A DNA stretch of 33,708 nt from Paracoccaceae bacterium (GTDB taxonomy: Bacteria > Pseudomonadota > Alphaproteobacteria > Rhodobacterales > Rhodobacteraceae): assembly GCA_030065075.1 (NCBI GenBank), contig JASJDQ010000030.1, positions 1-33,708 of the forward strand, given 5' to 3'. Below are positions 1 to 7,236 of this stretch, one piece after another. Each line of letters begins with the position of its first letter. The first letter of the stretch is position 1. A program made the translations under genes and the position numbers. The notes under the pieces were generated by a model. That model saw nothing but the letters and a program-made list of their open reading frames with translations. It had not been told where the DNA came from and did no database searches.

Positions 1-1554
1 GTCGATAAGAAGGCCAAGAAATGTACCCCCAACGCGCAACTTCCGTTTGATTGGAAGCGAGGGGTGATCCGTCATGGCGGCTTCGATGTCCTTCGGCAGA
101 AGGTTCAACTCGGACAAGTGGCGTCCTGTGAGTGTGTCTCCATCGATCTTCTCGTCGGTGAAACTGAAGTCCGAGATGTTCTCATTGATCAACTGGAGAA
201 GGGCCTGGTTCGTGCCCGTGATCTTGAAGTCGAGCCCACAAAGAAGCATCGGCCCGCCTGTGGCTTCGAAGGCTGCGCCCTTGAATGCAGCGTCAACGGC
301 GTCTTCTTCGGCTTCTGACAGGGCAATTCGGAAGCTTTCGAGGGATTTGGCAATGTCACCAATCTCGTCGCCACGCTCCGTGTCGGTGATTTGTGTGTTG
401 TACTTCTTCGCAGCAACACGCTTCACGCCGTTCGCGACCCGGTCCAATGGTCTGCTTACGCCGCGCGACAGCAGATAGGTGCATGCAATCGCGAAGATCA
501 GCACTGCTGCGCCGATCATAGCCTGCAACTGAATAAGTCCAGGCAGCTCGGCGAACATCTCGGCTTGGCCGATTTCGCTCACCATAGCCCAAGATGCTCC
601 GTTAAAGTCGATTGGGTGCACGAAGCCGACCATGGTTTGCCGGTCCGAGTTCTCATACGTGACGTGGCCCTCCGCGCGTTGTTCGACTTGGTTCACAAGA
701 GCCTGTGCGACAGAGTTCGTCAGAACATCGTCGCCGTCCGTCAACGCCGAATCCGAGCGATAGATGCCATCAGAGCCGACAAGGAATGTATGACCGGTCG
801 CGCCCATTCTGGTGCTGGAAGCCCGGTTCATCTCGCTGATCGGTATTTGGTATGCAATCACGCCCAACCGCTCACCGTCCGAGGCAAAAACCGGTCGCGC
901 AATGAATGCCGCAGGTGCATCACCGCTTGGCCCGTACGGTGCGAAGTCGTCGAACGCAGCCGCGTCACCGGCTGCGAGTTTATTGGCTGCTTGGAATACG
1001 ACCCCCAGCCCGGACTCGTTCCATTCGCCGGTCACCAGGTTGGTCGCGAAATCGAGTTCCTTGTAGACGCTATAGACAAGGTTTCCCTCGGTATCGAAAA
1101 GGAGGACGTCGTAATACCCCATCGAGTTCTTGAGGGTGGAAAACATGGGATGAAAACGTCGATGGACAAAGTCATATGTCGTGTTGGCGTCAGAGCCCGC
1201 CAGCTGGTCCTTCTTTCCGATGGGAAATGCGTTCTCGATAATATACGCCCGCTGCAATTCCTCCTGCGGCGCAACAAGGGTGCCGAATGCCTTTGTGAAG
1301 TTCAGAATGGCGTCTGCGACGGCTGGATCCCGAGACTGCGCGAGCAACCCTTCGTCAATACGCTGCAAAAGCTCCCCAAGCTGCTGAGATCGAACCTCAC
1401 CGATTTCCCGCAGCTTGGCATAGGCCTTCTCAACAACAATACTGCGCGTGCTATGATAGCTGGCAACGCTCAGCGCGGCGATGTTCACGGCGACCATAGT
1501 CGCCATGACCATGGGTAGTTTGGTTTGGATTCTGATGTTGTTTAAGAATCTCAT
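1..1554 (-). CDS. Methyl-accepting chemotaxis protein, N-terminal 518 residues (cut by window start)
   Basis: Membrane chemoreceptor that would pass ligand signals to CheA/CheW. Reading the minus strand from the ATG at 1554 gives an uninterrupted frame to base 1. There is a membrane segment at about residues 14-33 (PMVMATMVAVNIAALSVASY), a long periplasmic region with Cache-like features (VLLFDTEGNLVYSVYKELDF; GHTFLVGSDGIYRSD), and a second membrane segment at about 338-360. A HAMP-like linker starting SRPLDRVANGVKRVA follows, then the start of a PAS-like domain (about 430 on). The methyl-accepting signalling domain must lie outside the window, so the MCP call rests on the sensor architecture. 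A diguanylate cyclase or histidine kinase output is possible but less likely. It diverges from ccrA across a 209-base AT-richer gap that should hold both promoters. Confidence 0.8.
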   Translation of the reverse strand, partial: MRFLNNIRIQTKLPMVMATMVAVNIAALSVASYHSTRSIVVEKAYAKLREIGEVRSQQLGELLQRIDEGLLAQSRDPAVADAILNFTKAFGTLVAPQEELQRAYIIENAFPIGKKDQLAGSDANTTYDFVHRRFHPMFSTLKNSMGYYDVLLFDTEGNLVYSVYKELDFATNLVTGEWNESGLGVVFQAANKLAAGDAAAFDDFAPYGPSGDAPAAFIARPVFASDGERLGVIAYQIPISEMNRASSTRMGATGHTFLVGSDGIYRSDSALTDGDDVLTNSVAQALVNQVEQRAEGHVTYENSDRQTMVGFVHPIDFNGASWAMVSEIGQAEMFAELPGLIQLQAMIGAAVLIFAIACTYLLSRGVSRPLDRVANGVKRVAAKKYNTQITDTERGDEIGDIAKSLESFRIALSEAEEDAVDAAFKGAAFEATGGPMLLCGLDFKITGTNQALLQLINENISDFSFTDEKIDGDTLTGRHLSELNLLPKDIEAAMTDHPSLPIKRKLRVGGTFLGLLID

Positions 1555-1763
1555 CACAGGCGTCCGTCCTTGGCGTCTGCGAAGCGCATAAGGCGAAATC
1601 CTGAAGCAAGTGTTTAGCCTCACAGACATCTGGTGAGGCGTGGCGATAAGGTCATAATATTTCAAAACGAATAATAATTCGGTTGTATTGTTGCGCGCCG
1701 ACTCATACTGCTTTAGAGCTTTTGTAACGATTCTGCGATGCAGCACAGAGTAGAGGTATGGAT

Positions 1764-3044
1764 ATGGCGTTGGACAAGGCAACTGCGATGGATAGCAAGA
1801 AAGACCTGTATGACATCGGTGAGATACCCCCTTTGGGTCACTTGCCTGAAAAGATGCATGCCTGGGCCATTCGGCGCGAACGCCATGGCGATCCCGACAA
1901 GTCGTTTGCGCTTGAAGTGGTCGACGTGAAAAAGCCCGACAGTCACGAAGTCGTTGTCCTCGTCATGGCGGCGGGCGTTAATTACAACGGTGTCTGGGCC
2001 GGCAAGGGCGTGCCGATCAGCCCGTTCGACGTCCATGGCGCCGAGTATCACATTGCCGGCTCCGATGCGTCCGGCATCGTCTGGGCCGTCGGTGACAAGG
2101 TCAAAACCTGGAAGGTCGGCGACGAAGTTGTCATTCACTGCAACCAGGACGACGGCGACGATGAAGAGTGCAACGGCGGTGATCCAATGTTCTCGCCAAG
2201 TCAGCGGATCTGGGGGTACGAGACGCCCGACGGCTCCTTCGCGCAGTTCACTACAGTGCAGGCGCAGCAATTGATGCCGCGCCCAAAGCATCTGACCTGG
2301 GAAGAAAGCGCGTGCTACACACTGACGCTGGCCACTGCATATCGCATGTTGTTTGGCCACCATCCGCATGAGCTGAAGCCTGGCCAGAACGTCCTGGTGT
2401 GGGGGGCATCCGGTGGTCTTGGGTCCTACGCCATTCAGCTGATCAACACCGCAGGCGCGAATGCGATTGCCGTGATTTCGGACGAAGACAAACGCGACTT
2501 CGTGATGAGCCTGGGCGCAAAGGGCGTCATCAATCGGAAAGACTTCAACTGCTGGGGCCAGCTTCCGAAGGTGAATACCGACGAATATAAGGAGTGGTTC
2601 GCCGAGGTTCGGAAGTTCGGCAAGGCGATCTGGGACATCACCGGCAAGGGCGTGAACGTCGATATGGTGTTCGAACACCCCGGCGAAGCGACTTTCCCCG
2701 TATCTACCTTCGTCGTGAAGAAAGGCGGCATGGTCGTCATCTGTGCCGGTACGACCGGGTACAACCTGACCATGGATGCGCGCTACGTGTGGATGCATCA
2801 AAAGCGCATTCAAGGCAGCCATTTTGCGCACCTGAAGCAGGCCGCTCAGGCCAACCGGCTGATGGTGGAGCGGCGCCTTGATCCGTGCATGTCTGAAGTC
2901 TTCCCTTGGGAAGAGATCCCACAGTCGCATATGAAGATGATGCGGAACGAGCATAAGCCCGGCAACATGGCAGTGCTGGTGCAAGCGCCGCACACCGGTC
3001 TTAGGACATTCGAAGACACGCTAGAGGCGAGTGTTTCCAAGTAG
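1764..3044 (+). CDS. ccrA: Crotonyl-CoA carboxylase/reductase
   Basis: NADPH-dependent reductive carboxylation of crotonyl-CoA to ethylmalonyl-CoA, the key step of the ethylmalonyl-CoA pathway for acetate or C2 assimilation; cytosolic. The whole protein matches the family by eye: KDLYDIGEIPPLGH near the N-terminus, AGVNYNGVWAG, HCNQDDGDDEECNGGDPMFS, the nucleotide-binding glycine motif GASGGLG (about residues 214-220), and the end motif NMAVLVQAPHTGLRTFED. Length (426 aa) is normal. An in-frame ATG lies at 1758, but GAGG at 1753-1756 is only one base from it and seven bases from the ATG at 1764, so 1764 is preferred. It stands alone: no ethylmalonyl-CoA mutase gene follows, and the next genes are quorum-sensing genes. 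It is transcribed away from the chemoreceptor gene. Confidence 0.96.
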   Translation: MALDKATAMDSKKDLYDIGEIPPLGHLPEKMHAWAIRRERHGDPDKSFALEVVDVKKPDSHEVVVLVMAAGVNYNGVWAGKGVPISPFDVHGAEYHIAGSDASGIVWAVGDKVKTWKVGDEVVIHCNQDDGDDEECNGGDPMFSPSQRIWGYETPDGSFAQFTTVQAQQLMPRPKHLTWEESACYTLTLATAYRMLFGHHPHELKPGQNVLVWGASGGLGSYAIQLINTAGANAIAVISDEDKRDFVMSLGAKGVINRKDFNCWGQLPKVNTDEYKEWFAEVRKFGKAIWDITGKGVNVDMVFEHPGEATFPVSTFVVKKGGMVVICAGTTGYNLTMDARYVWMHQKRIQGSHFAHLKQAAQANRLMVERRLDPCMSEVFPWEEIPQSHMKMMRNEHKPGNMAVLVQAPHTGLRTFEDTLEASVSK

Positions 3045-3063
3045 GAAACGATTTGTTTCAAAA

Positions 3064-3117
3064 GGGCGGACTGTTAACTTTGACAGGTCAACCACCTGTC
3101 GAAAAAGACAGCCGCCC
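3064..3117 (+). terminator. Nested stem-loop downstream of ccrA
   Basis: The outer stem pairs 3064-3074 with 3108-3117 (GGGCGG plus CTGT against ACAG plus CCGCCC, with A3070 bulged). The inner stem is a perfect 7-bp repeat, GACAGGT at 3082-3088 against ACCTGTC at 3094-3100, with loop CAACC. No T-run follows, so this is not a textbook intrinsic terminator. It could stabilise the ccrA 3' end, terminate with Rho, or (inner repeat) be a protein-binding palindrome. Confidence 0.45.
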
Positions 3118-3126
3118 GCCCACACA

Positions 3127-3155
3127 TTGTTTATTTACAATCTGTTAACTATAGC
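3127..3155 (+). promoter_or_regulatory. Possible sigma-70 promoter for the quorum-sensing operon
   Basis: TTGTTT (3127-3132) and TATAGC (3150-3155) are 17 bases apart in an AT-richer patch upstream of the 69-codon ORF and luxR. Each hexamer matches four of six consensus bases. This is pattern matching only. Confidence 0.3.
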
Positions 3156-3224
3156 GCCCCTCGCTAGATCTGGGGAGTTGATATTAGCGAATTTTCCCGG
3201 CCGACTGCACATGCTAAAGTTGTG

Positions 3225-3240
3225 TTAATGTTTCGTTAAC
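3225..3240 (+). promoter_or_regulatory. CtrA-type binding box
   Basis: TTAA (3225-3228), seven bases, then TTAAC (3236-3240): a full match to the TTAA-N7-TTAAC CtrA consensus of alphaproteobacteria. It ends 20 bases before the ATG at 3261, so a bound regulator would sit close to or over the start of the small ORF-luxR transcript. Links between CtrA and quorum sensing are known in roseobacters; control here is inferred. Confidence 0.6.
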
Positions 3241-3260
3241 CAATCGGGAAGAGAACACGC

Positions 3261-3470
3261 ATGGTACATGATTGGATCTTGGACGTACTCACGGATCTTC
3301 GGGATTTCGCCAACAAAAATGGCCTCGGAGAGACGGAGCAACAGATTGACCAGGTAATGGTCAGCGTCGCTCACGAGATATCGTCCATACGGGGGATAGC
3401 GCAAGGGACGGCGCGTATTGGCCATGTTAGAGAGTTTTCTAGAACGATTGCAGAAGGTCGGAACACTTGA
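3261..3470 (+). CDS. Small protein of unknown function overlapping luxR
   Basis: A 69-residue soluble, acidic, probably helical protein (MVHDWILDVLTDLRDFANKN at the start) with no cysteine, signal peptide or membrane segment. I do not recognise the family. Support for a real gene is a good ribosome-binding site (GGGAAGAG at 3246-3253, seven bases before ATG), a CtrA box just upstream, and an overlap with luxR of about 47 bases in another frame, which suggests translational coupling. Given its position it may modulate LuxR or act as a leader ORF for it, but this is inference. The alternative is a chance ORF in the luxR leader. Confidence 0.6.
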   Translation: MVHDWILDVLTDLRDFANKNGLGETEQQIDQVMVSVAHEISSIRGIAQGTARIGHVREFSRTIAEGRNT

Positions 3471-4128
3471 TGGTTTAGATCAGGCAATCCTGTCGCTGTC
3501 AGGCGAACTGAACGTCGAGCACGTGGTTTACCATTCGGTCAGTTCGAGCGGCGACCAATATGCCGTCACGACATACCAGCCGACCTGGGTGGATCACTAC
3601 CTGGGCAACGACTACGCGCGCATCGACCCTGTCGTGCAAGCCTGCCTCAGGCGCTTTCATCCGGTGGACTGGAAGCGTCTGGACTGGAGCGGCAAGACAA
3701 CAAAGGGGTTCCTGCACGAAGCCATCGACGCGGGCGTCGGCAACCAGGGGTTCTCGGTGCCGATCCGTGGACCGTCCGGACAATTCGCGCTGTTCTCGGT
3801 CAGCAACAAGGACACGGACGAGAACTGGGAAAAATACGCCGCCGACAATACGCGCGCGCTGATCCTTGCGTCCCACTATGTAAACCAAAAGGCTTTGGAG
3901 ATCGAGCGCGGCACGGATCAGGCCGACATCGTCAACCTCAGCCCGCGCGAGACCGATGCGCTGACGCTATTGGCTCTCGGTCTCAGCCGCGCGCAAGCCG
4001 CAGACAGCCTGTCAATCTCGGAGCACACCTTACGCGTCTACATCGAAAGCGCGCGTTTCAAACTGGCTGCCATGAACACGACGCATGCGGTGGCGCGCGC
4101 GATGAACCAGGGCTTGTTAAGACTTTAG
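3424..4128 (+). CDS. luxR: LuxR-family acyl-homoserine-lactone-responsive regulator
   Basis: Transcription factor that binds an acyl-homoserine lactone and then DNA. The N-terminal autoinducer-binding domain (about 1-165) keeps the family's ligand-pocket residues: counted from the in-frame TTG at 3418 they fall at W57, Y61, D70, P71 and W85, the same numbers as in TraR, plus a glycine near 111. The C-terminal LuxR helix-turn-helix starts LSPRETDALTLLALG and includes ISEHTLRVYIESAR. The start is uncertain: ATG 3424 is given, but AAGGGA at 3403-3408 is better spaced for TTG 3418. The 5' end overlaps the small ORF. luxI follows 115 bases downstream with its own lux-box-like site, so the two may be transcribed separately. 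Confidence 0.92.
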   Translation: MLESFLERLQKVGTLDGLDQAILSLSGELNVEHVVYHSVSSSGDQYAVTTYQPTWVDHYLGNDYARIDPVVQACLRRFHPVDWKRLDWSGKTTKGFLHEAIDAGVGNQGFSVPIRGPSGQFALFSVSNKDTDENWEKYAADNTRALILASHYVNQKALEIERGTDQADIVNLSPRETDALTLLALGLSRAQAADSLSISEHTLRVYIESARFKLAAMNTTHAVARAMNQGLLRL

Positions 4129-4162
4129 CAACGCTGCCGTACGCCGGAATTAAGTCGTCCTG

Positions 4163-4182
4163 ACCTGCTCGCACGGGCAGTT
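4163..4182 (+). promoter_or_regulatory. lux-box-like palindrome upstream of luxI
   Basis: The 20-base site ACCTGCTCGCACGGGCAGTT has 7 of 10 symmetric positions and resembles the classical lux box (ACCTGT...ACAGGT). Its centre is about 71 bases before the luxI ATG. It is the likely binding site for the adjacent LuxR, giving positive feedback on luxI. The -10 element is unclear (perhaps near 4203-4210). Confidence 0.6.
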
Positions 4183-4210
4183 CCGAACCACTTAAAGAAG
4201 CGCCCTTACG

Positions 4211-4238
4211 CCTCCTTCCCATCAGAAACGGAAGGGGG
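4211..4238 (+). promoter_or_regulatory. Hairpin covering the luxI ribosome-binding site
   Basis: CCTCCTTCC (4211-4219) pairs with GGAAGGGGG (4230-4238): nine pairs including one G-U, with a ten-base loop. The 3' arm is the luxI Shine-Dalgarno sequence, six bases from the ATG at 4244, so the folded mRNA would hide the ribosome site. There is no T-run, so a terminator is unlikely. Confidence 0.6.
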
Positions 4239-4243
4239 CTTTC

Positions 4244-4882
4244 ATGCTTCGCTATATCTACGCCGACCAGCTTTCAAACCACACACGACTTGCCGACACG
4301 ATGTTCAAAGACCGCGCGACGCAGTTCAGCGAACGTCTCGGCTGGGACGTCACGGTCAACGAAGACGGACACGAACGCGACCAATACGACGACCAGAACC
4401 CGCTCTATATCATCTGGGAAAAGCCGGACGGCACGCACGGCGGCTCGCTTCGCCTCTTGCCGACAACCGGCGACACCATGCTCAGCGATCATTTCCTGCA
4501 TTTGACCGACGGCGTGCGCCTGCAAAGCCCGTTCATCTGGGAATGCACACGGTTTTGCCTGGCACCCGGCGCGGACGCAAAGGTGTCGTCGGCCCTGATG
4601 CTGGGCGTGCTTGAAACGGGTCTGAATGCCTGTTTGACCCATGTGGCGGGTGTCTTTGATGCACGTATGATCCGCGTCTACGCGCGCGTTGGTTGGGGTC
4701 CGACCGTTCTGGGCACCGACGGCGAGGGGCGCGAGGCAATCAGCGCCGGGCTCTGGCCCTGCGAGATCGACTATCGTCCGCGCCTTTTGTCCAAAGCGGG
4801 TGTGACAAGCGAGGTGTCGGCATATTGGTACGACCGGTCCTTCGGTACGCCGACAGGCACTGGTGCCGAAGCTGTCGCCTAA
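4244..4882 (+). CDS. luxI: Acyl-homoserine-lactone synthase
   Basis: Makes the acyl-homoserine-lactone signal from S-adenosylmethionine and an acyl carrier (acyl-ACP or acyl-CoA); cytosolic. The family's conserved residues are present in order: R24, F28 and W34 (RATQFSERLGW), D46 and D49/D50 (ERDQYDD), R70 (GGSLRLLP), F84, and E100/R103 (IWECTRF). Length (212 aa) is usual. The start is fixed by GGAAGGGGG six bases upstream. The acyl chain length cannot be told from sequence. Regulation is probably two-layered: LuxR at the lux-box-like site and mRNA folding at the ribosome site. Two palindromes follow the stop codon. Confidence 0.95.
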   Translation: MLRYIYADQLSNHTRLADTMFKDRATQFSERLGWDVTVNEDGHERDQYDDQNPLYIIWEKPDGTHGGSLRLLPTTGDTMLSDHFLHLTDGVRLQSPFIWECTRFCLAPGADAKVSSALMLGVLETGLNACLTHVAGVFDARMIRVYARVGWGPTVLGTDGEGREAISAGLWPCEIDYRPRLLSKAGVTSEVSAYWYDRSFGTPTGTGAEAVA

Positions 4883-4885
4883 AAG

Positions 4886-4930
4886 CGATTTCTGCCCAGA
4901 AATCGTCAGCAGAATTTGCGCAAATTCTGC
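4886..4930. repeat. Two perfect palindromes after luxI
   Basis: Palindrome A (4886-4905) is CGATTTCTG, two bases, CAGAAATCG. Palindrome B (4909-4930) is GCAGAATTTGC directly followed by its reverse complement, a gapless 22-base palindrome. They lie 3 bases apart between luxI and the helicase gene. I recall similar palindromes scattered between genes in Rhodobacterales, so they may be REP-like repeats. They could also act as a weak bidirectional terminator, though there is no T-run. Confidence 0.65.
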
Positions 4931-4978
4931 CCCGCTGAACTGGTGGGCAAGCGACGAACCGGATAGGCTTCGGCCACC

Positions 4979-6508
4979 ATGTTGCTTCCCGTCACTTCCT
5001 TTTCCGAAGATCAGGCAGAAGCCTTCGATCGCGTGGCCGAGGTCCTAACGTCCGCGGGCATCGACATCGAGGCAAGCATGACGACCCCGAGGTCGGAAGG
5101 CGCCCAAAACGCGCTGGCCGTGATCGGCAAGGCAGGGTCCGGCAAGACGATGCTGCTGGCACGGTTGGCCGAGGCGCTGACCGATGCCGGTGTTGAAACC
5201 ATCAGCGGCGACTACGAAGGCCGTCGTCGCAAGGACAAGCGCACACTCGCCATCCTTGCGCCGACCAACAAGGCGGCGAGCGTCCTGCGCACGCGGGGCG
5301 TGCCCGCCACGACGATCCACCGCATCCTCTACACCCCGGTCTACGATCCAGAGTACGAAAAGATCGCCGAATGGCTGATGGGCAACGGCGAAAAGCCGGA
5401 AATCGAGGGCCTGACCGACGCCGCCCTCGACCGGGCCGAAGCGTTCTTCAAGCAGAACCGGTCGATCCCCGGCGCGCTGGCCGCCGCCGGGTTGAAAGGC
5501 TCGGATTTCATCCTGGGCTGGAAGCGGCGCGAGGACCCGCTCGATATCGGCCTGGTCGATGAAGCTTCCATGCTCGATGCCCGCCAATACGAGGACCTGA
5601 CCGAGATCTTCCCCACGCTCTTGCTCTTTGGAGATCCCGCGCAACTCGCACCCGTCAACCAGTCGGGTGAAATGGTCTTCGACGGTCTTCCGGAACCCCG
5701 CAAGCTGACCCTGTCCCGCGTCCACCGCCAAGAGCTGGACAACCCCATCCTCGACCTTGCCCATGCGTTGGGCGACGACAGCCTGACGTTCGAAGGCTTT
5801 GAGCGCATGGTCGAAGAGGCCGCCGCCTCTGACGACCGGGTCGTCGTCGCGCCACGCGTCGAAGCGGGTATGATGGCGCGTTCGCCGGTACTGGTCTGGA
5901 GGAACGCGACGCGCATCCGTCTGATCCATGCCTTTCGCGCGGCCTACGAGGCGCCCGCTGATGCACTTCTGCCGGGTGAGCCGCTGATTTGCGACGGCAT
6001 CGAACTGCCGCTCAAGCATCGCAAGAAGCGCCTCGATCTGGAGGCACGCGGGCTCATCAAGGGCGCGCAGGTGATCTACCTTGGTCCCGGGCGACGGCCC
6101 GGCTTCTCGCGCCTCCACGTGATCGGCGCGCCAGAGCCGCAGGTCTCGGCGGCCTCGATCGTCAAGATCGAGATGCCGGACGAAGACGAGCCCTTCATTC
6201 CCTTCGCCGCAAACATGGGCGCGGCTTTCCTGCACGGCGCGGCGGTAACTATCCACAAAGCCCAAGGCTCGCAATGGCCCGACGTTCAGGTCTTTGCCCC
6301 CGACCTCTATGCCGCCGCCCGCGCCGGACGGATGGAGGCGGGCATCCCGCTCTGGAAACGTCTTGCCTATGTGGCAATCACGCGGGCCGAAGACCGCCTG
6401 CATTGGGTCACCCGTTATCGGCTGGCCAAACCGACCGAGCCGCTGACCATCACCGATCTGAACACATCCGCATCCCCGCTTGAACTGACAGGAGCGCTTG
6501 AGACATGA
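4979..6508 (+). CDS. ATP-dependent RecD-like DNA helicase
   Basis: Superfamily 1 helicase of the RecD/TraA-like kind, 509 aa, probably acting in DNA repair or recombination in the cytosol. Walker A is GKAGSGKT (residues 50-57); Walker B is LVDEAS with D194/E195. Further SF1 motifs are GDPAQLAPV (motif III), LSRVHRQ, and at the C-terminus the UvrD-like VTIHKAQGSQWPDV and YVAITRAEDRLHW. It has no RecB/RecC partner, so it is a stand-alone RecD-like protein. The following dehydrogenase gene overlaps it by four bases (ATGA), so the two are co-translated. The exact cellular role is unknown. Confidence 0.88.
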   Translation: MLLPVTSFSEDQAEAFDRVAEVLTSAGIDIEASMTTPRSEGAQNALAVIGKAGSGKTMLLARLAEALTDAGVETISGDYEGRRRKDKRTLAILAPTNKAASVLRTRGVPATTIHRILYTPVYDPEYEKIAEWLMGNGEKPEIEGLTDAALDRAEAFFKQNRSIPGALAAAGLKGSDFILGWKRREDPLDIGLVDEASMLDARQYEDLTEIFPTLLLFGDPAQLAPVNQSGEMVFDGLPEPRKLTLSRVHRQELDNPILDLAHALGDDSLTFEGFERMVEEAAASDDRVVVAPRVEAGMMARSPVLVWRNATRIRLIHAFRAAYEAPADALLPGEPLICDGIELPLKHRKKRLDLEARGLIKGAQVIYLGPGRRPGFSRLHVIGAPEPQVSAASIVKIEMPDEDEPFIPFAANMGAAFLHGAAVTIHKAQGSQWPDVQVFAPDLYAAARAGRMEAGIPLWKRLAYVAITRAEDRLHWVTRYRLAKPTEPLTITDLNTSASPLELTGALET

Positions 6509-7236
6509 GCAAATCCATTATCATAACCGGAGCCTCGTCGGGCATCGGCAAGGCCACGGCAGAGGTCTTCCTGGCCGACGGCTGGACCGTCGGGTTGCTG
6601 GCCCGGCGCGCGGAATTGCTGGAAGACATCGCGGCCGGGCACGCGCGCGCTATTCCTCTCCCGGCCGACGTCACGCACGAAGAGGCGGTCGAGACACGCT
6701 TCAACGAATTCATTTCGGAAACCGGACGACTGGACGCGCTTTTCAATAACGCCGGCATGTTCGGCCCACCGACGACCATCGACAACATCGCGCTTGCCGA
6801 TTGGCAGGCGGTCGTCAACCTGAACCTGACCGGCATGTTCCTGGCCGCCCGCGCGGCCTTCACGCAAATGCGGAAACAGGACCCACGCGGCGGGCGGATC
6901 ATCAACAACGGATCGATCTCGGCTCACGTCCCACGCGAAACCAGCCTTTGTTATACCACGACAAAGCATGCCGTGACCGGCATGACACGCTCGCTTAGCC
7001 TCGATGGCCGCGATCTGGATATTGCCTGCAGCCAGATCGACATCGGCAATGCCGAAACCGACATGGTGGCCGAAACCAACGCGCGTATGGTGGCCGAGGG
7101 CAAGGAACCGAACCCGGTGATGGACGTGAAACACGCCGCGAACATGGTGCTGCACATGGCGAACCTGCCGCTTGAGGCCAACGTGCTGTTCGCCACCGTG
7201 ATGGCCAACAAGATGCCGTTCATCGGTCGGGGTTAG
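6505..7236 (+). CDS. Short-chain dehydrogenase/reductase
   Basis: Classical SDR, 243 aa, NAD(P)-dependent oxidation or reduction of an unknown alcohol or ketone. It has the cofactor motif TGASSGIG (8-15), the NNAG motif (LFNNAGMFG), and catalytic Y150 and K154 in YTTTK, with a serine in GSIS upstream. The start overlaps the helicase stop (ATGA), implying translational coupling, although no functional link is obvious. The gene ends tail to tail with the TIGR02186 gene: the two stop codons overlap (TAG at 7234-7236, TAA of the other strand at 7235-7233). Substrate cannot be assigned. Confidence 0.9.
   Translation: MSKSIIITGASSGIGKATAEVFLADGWTVGLLARRAELLEDIAAGHARAIPLPADVTHEEAVETRFNEFISETGRLDALFNNAGMFGPPTTIDNIALADWQAVVNLNLTGMFLAARAAFTQMRKQDPRGGRIINNGSISAHVPRETSLCYTTTKHAVTGMTRSLSLDGRDLDIACSQIDIGNAETDMVAETNARMVAEGKEPNPVMDVKHAANMVLHMANLPLEANVLFATVMANKMPFIGRG

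Noticed and set aside
391-1518. 375-codon open frame on the plus strand
   Set aside because: It lies antisense to the chemoreceptor, whose minus-strand frame shows recognisable membrane, HAMP and PAS-like parts. The plus-strand protein has no recognisable features.
1555-1763. Possible operators between the chemoreceptor and ccrA genes
   Set aside because: The gap is AT-richer and has a short CGAAT/ATTCG repeat near 1669-1682, but no motif strong enough to name. Presumed divergent promoters only.
1713-2993. 426-codon open frame antisense to ccrA
   Set aside because: ccrA is unmistakable. The antisense product is a His/Arg-rich product of codon bias.
3082-3100. Palindrome GACAGGT-N5-ACCTGTC as a true lux box
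   Set aside because: The half-sites are in reversed order compared with lux boxes and fit better as the inner stem of a larger hairpin. Kept as a stem-loop with a note.
5045-6403. 452-codon open frame antisense to the helicase gene
   Set aside because: The sense frame has all SF1 helicase motifs; the antisense frame is a shadow of GC-rich third positions.
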